Positions 44,109 through 64,000 of a stretch of 64,000 bases of DNA are shown here, piece after piece. Within the stretch, counting starts at the first letter, position 1. Each line of letters opens with the position of its first letter. The stretch comes from Hormiphora californensis (Eukaryota; Ctenophora; Tentaculata; Cydippida; Pleurobrachiidae): the NCBI GenBank assembly GCA_020137815.1, contig CM035357.1:6684034-6748033 (forward strand). The letters are read 5' to 3'. The notes under the pieces were generated by a model. It did not search any database and was not told where the DNA came from. It worked only from the letters and a program-made list of their open reading frames with translations. Made by a program: the position numbers and the translations under genes.

Positions 44109-45543
44109 CTAATCGCACATTTTCATGAATGACTGCCCAAAGTCATTGTCATCAACCTCCAGCCATATTTCCTCGGTGTTGTTAAAGGTCTTGGACTTGC
44201 TTTCACACGTTACCGTCATGTTATTGAACAGCCACGCTCGTAGGGCAATGCACCTGATCTTTCCAACGTCTCTCATATTTGGGAACACGAAGTTCTCTGT
44301 CTGTCCCTGGAAATTGTTTATAGTGTTATTATATGATCGTGTAGCAGATAATGTTTGCAGTTGGTGACGCAGTCACCCTACACTGCACTGTAGCTGTGCG
44401 CAGCGTGGCTAAACGAAGCCCGCGAAGCAGTACTGAGCTACAACCAGGAATATTTTATAGCTGGTCATCAACCCTGCTAATTAGAATCGGATAATTTACT
44501 TGGTTACGAAGTTACCCCTTGCCAGCGCGTGTGAGGTGTCTTCGATACCAAATAATTTACCTTTTCCAACCCTGCCGATTAGATAGATTAAGATCTACTG
44601 ATTTACCTTTTCCAAGTCATTGATGTCGTCATTGTCGAAGATGCCAGTCATGGTTGCTCCCTTTTTCCCGTAGATAGTTGCCATGATCACGACACCATCT
44701 GAGTTAGCATGGTTCTTGTCGCTAGTCTCAGCAGTAATAGTGCAGGTCTTGTATCCCTGTTGACACATCCATATCAAGGGAACGGAATCTGCAGAGATAG
44801 AAGTAGTGAAATCAATCCAAATAGGGTTACTAAAAAACCTTAGTTATATATCTGTTAGTATATACAATAAAATACTAACTTAATTAATATGTAATAATTA
44901 ATATTATCTCACCTCTGTCATTGTTGGATAGTTTCTGGTTGAAAGTGTTGTAGAAGTAGACTGGGTCGCCATTGTTGACCTGGATAGTGATTGTCCTTGG
45001 CCACCACCAGTCCTCACCATCAGTTTGGAGGTCAATACAGTGGATGTTCCCCAGCTTCAAGTTCGTCTCGTAGGTTACCTAAACAGATGTTGTCATAAAG
45101 TTCTGAATAATAAAATATACTGGGTTTGACCGGGAGTAGAACCAGGGCCAGGGACGTCATAATGTGCAGCAACTCTAAATTGATCGGATTCAATGTTTTA
45201 TCTCATACAATTAATTGTGCAGTGTTACCGTTTTGAAGGAACTCTTTGGGAAGGAGCTTCCAAGCAGGAAGTTGACATCATTGCTAGCTCCATATATGGT
45301 GATGTTAATGTTGTCACTAGTTCCGCTGTAGCTGTAGTGGCCCTCAGTTCGTACTGTCACGGTAATAGTCTGCAAGGGAAGAAATATCAAAATATTATTT
45401 GATATCAACTAAATTAATCAATATTAATTGTCAACCTGACAGCATGGTTAAAATCCTTCTAGAGTGGATTATAACAGGGGGACACCTACCGTGGCAGTAG
45501 TTAGGCCGAGTAGCCCAGTGAAAAGGAGTGCCGCTGCAAACAT
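44109..45543 (-). CDS. Secreted protein with two PLAT-like domains, five exons, complete (246 aa)
   Basis: Exons 45543-45490 (ATG; signal peptide MFAAALLFTGLLGLTTA), 45369-45229, 45078-44913, 44788-44607 and 44306-44109 (TAG), all with GT-AG borders and consistent phase; total 741 nt. After the signal peptide come two copies of a PLAT/LH2-like beta-sandwich. Copy 1: TITVTVRTEG, YSGTSDNINITIYG, LKLGNIHCIDLQ, DWWWPRTITIQV. Copy 2: TCTITAETSD, SDGVVIMATIYGKKGAT, RDVGKIRCIALRAW, EEIWLEVDD. PLAT domains usually bind lipids or proteins. With nothing else attached, this is a small extracellular PLAT protein. The domain assignment is mine by pattern. The gene looks intact and has a TATA-like box just upstream. 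Confidence 0.85.
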
Positions 45544-45587
45544 CTTGATAGTCAGTGAGAGTAGTTTTGCAGTGAATTGAGGGGCTC

Positions 45588-45595
45588 TATTTAAA
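45588..45595 (-). promoter_or_regulatory. TATA-like box of the PLAT gene
   Basis: TTTAAATA on the minus strand, about 45 nt upstream of the ATG, inside CAGGGTTTAAATAGAGCCCC. The spacing suggests a very short 5' UTR. Inferred from sequence only. Confidence 0.5.
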
Positions 45596-46148
45596 CCCTG
45601 TGATTGATCACGCTCCCTTGTGGTTGATCACGGTTGGTCACGCGTATGGAGTATGATTTATTCCCACGACAACACGACACACGTCAATCTACTAATAATT
45701 TGCTGGTGCCAGGGCGGCTGCGTCGTCCAGTAAAAAGAGCTCTCTCTATTGGTTCTTTCTCGTAATGGTCAACGAGTTAGAGGCAACATGAAAGACTGTC
45801 ATTTGGCTAGAGACCAATAGCTCTCTAGTTTTCCCTTAATATTAAATTTATTAAATCTCTCTAGCTTTGCTCAAAAACACGAGAAAATTTAATATTATTA
45901 GGTAATAGTGCAGCAGAGTTATAGTAAAGTGACCCTGTTAACTCCTTTTACTACTCTCTAATACAAACTGCACCGGTAGGCACCCTAATACCGTTCCCCG
46001 GGGAATCCCGATCACCACCTAGTAGATCTACCCCTGAGAAGAAGCAAAGTATATCTCGTGTTCGTGTCAATATGTAGTTTGTACATAATATGTACAATGT
46101 ACATTGTGTGTAAATGTATGTACATTGTACATTGTACAATGTACATAC

Positions 46149-46207
<59 letters not shown>

Positions 46208-46439
46208 GATGTACGTTTGTGTACTGGGCGTGCGCGTGGGACTGTCAAAAGTCTATCATTTCAGCAGTTACTGTGACAGAAAGCCGCGCGGCGCGGGAAC
46301 TTCCGTGAGAAAAACGGCGGCAACATAACAGTCAATAACAAATCACAAATGTACAGTGTTTGTTTCAGTTCGAGAGGGAGACAGTCTGAACAAGAAAACA
46401 TTCTAACTAACTCGTTCCCTTAGTAGTAGCTGAATAACA
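45596..46439. other. Divergent intergenic region between the PLAT gene and dynein
   Basis: About 900 bp separates the two start codons, which are transcribed in opposite directions. It contains TGTACA palindromes and the CA array. Probably holds both promoters. Confidence 0.5.
46150..46205 (+). repeat. (CA)n microsatellite next to a TGTACA-rich palindrome
   Basis: Pure CA run of about 52 bp. Just upstream (46078-46150) are repeated TGTACATTGTACAATGTACA palindromic words. It lies 230 bp upstream of the dynein start codon. Confidence 0.95.
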
Positions 46440-63323
<16,884 letters not shown>

Positions 63324-64000
63324 GTGGGTGTTTTTAGTTACTGTAAGATCTTGCATTGCTAACTGCTCAAGATGACCTCGTCGTGATCGGTACTTATTAA
63401 GCACGATTAACGAGATGTTTTTAAAGAAAATTCCCCCTCCAAATTATTTTTTTGTTCCCGGTCGCATGCCCGAGCCTCCACCCGGGTCAGGTGGAGTTTA
63501 GCACGTTTTAAGCATGGTGCTAAACGACAAAGGGCTTTAAACTCAGATTTGTAGCTCGAGCGGTCAAACTGCTCGTACAACGTTACTCAAGGTACTGCTC
63601 CTTCATTAATAATAAATTTGTGGGAATTGGTTCAGTGAACGCTATTTTAACTGGCTGCGTCACACTTGCTGACGTTTCCAGGTGAAGAGACAGAACACTG
63701 TCTGCTACTTGGACTCATCAGTCTGTACTAACCTTATATGTATACTTACGTGTTACTGATCCTTCGATGAGGAGGGAACAGCCGTTAATACACTAACAAT
63801 CGTCATCTGAAGCTTACATATCCGACTGTGATGATGTATCCTGCTAACCATCGGGTATTGGTGAGATTCTGTTTGGCTGTCAACTACCGTCCTGAGGTAG
63901 GTATTATCAAACCCCTCCCATTGGAGATCTCAGCTAGTCTATATTGCGTCGAGCAAAAGTTATTAACTTCCCATAACTTCCATCTCCCATATTTCAATTT
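63324..64000. other. Right-edge region, no further dynein exon recognised
   Basis: The exon following the [16 protein letters not shown] segment should begin with ALF and a VP-rich motif. I did not find it in this 677-bp interval. Unique sequence otherwise. Confidence 0.5.

Noticed and set aside
46058-46328. ORFs over the CA array
   Set aside because: Thr-His and Cys-Val runs from a dinucleotide repeat.

Overview
The window is nuclear DNA of an animal. It holds multi-exon genes with GT-AG introns: a UTP20 homologue, an axonemal dynein heavy chain, a class A GPCR, a C2H2 zinc-finger gene and a secreted PLAT-domain protein. These are mixed with several classes of retroelement, foldback (MITE-like) elements and long microsatellites. 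The presence of a ciliary dynein and a rhodopsin-type GPCR, with CR1/L2-type LINEs and a GIY-YIG Penelope element, fits an invertebrate metazoan. I cannot name the lineage. Long homopolymers and several single-base frame breaks in otherwise conserved exons suggest residual indel errors in the assembly, so frameshifts here should not all be read as pseudogenes.

Layout. 1-3.2 kb: low complexity and a foldback element. 3.2-26.6 kb, minus strand: UTP20, a U3 snoRNP / pre-rRNA processing HEAT-repeat protein. I could place 27 exons; its 3' end lies off the left edge. Two other genes sit inside its introns: a GPCR on the opposite strand (7.88-9.96 kb) and a frame-broken GT4-type glycosyltransferase on the same strand (18.96-20.27 kb). 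26.8-28.4 kb, minus: C2H2 zinc-finger gene. 28.66-29.24 kb: a foldback element with two other palindromes inserted in its arms. 29.4-33.3 kb, minus: a LINE with an RT ORF followed, unusually, by an ORF1-like protein. 34.0-36.5 kb, plus: a Penelope-like element with RT and GIY-YIG. 36.9-41.3 kb, plus: a full-length CR1/L2-type LINE followed by a 19-bp satellite. 41.96-43.57 kb, plus: the last two exons of an unrecognised gene. 44.1-45.5 kb, minus: a five-exon secreted double-PLAT protein with a TATA-like box.

46.4 kb to the right edge, plus: an axonemal dynein heavy chain of the DNAH3/7/12 type, from the likely start codon to the AAA1 region. Its intron 1 (4.4 kb) contains a 1.4-kb element with perfect 79-bp terminal inverted repeats and TTAA at both ends. 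That element carries the restriction-like endonuclease domain of an R2/NeSL-type retroelement. Its intron 10 (5.3 kb) contains an antisense LINE without a recognisable endonuclease, TTG/CAA-rich arrays and a pogo-like MITE. The exons that should encode the AAA1 Walker A and B motifs are absent from the expected interval (62,240-63,176).

The host genes do not form a functional unit. The shared theme is repeat invasion of introns: three related pogo-like MITEs with TA target sites (27.5, 43.8 and 59.4 kb), several unrelated foldbacks, and inverted repeat copies flanking the 34-43 kb retroelement block.
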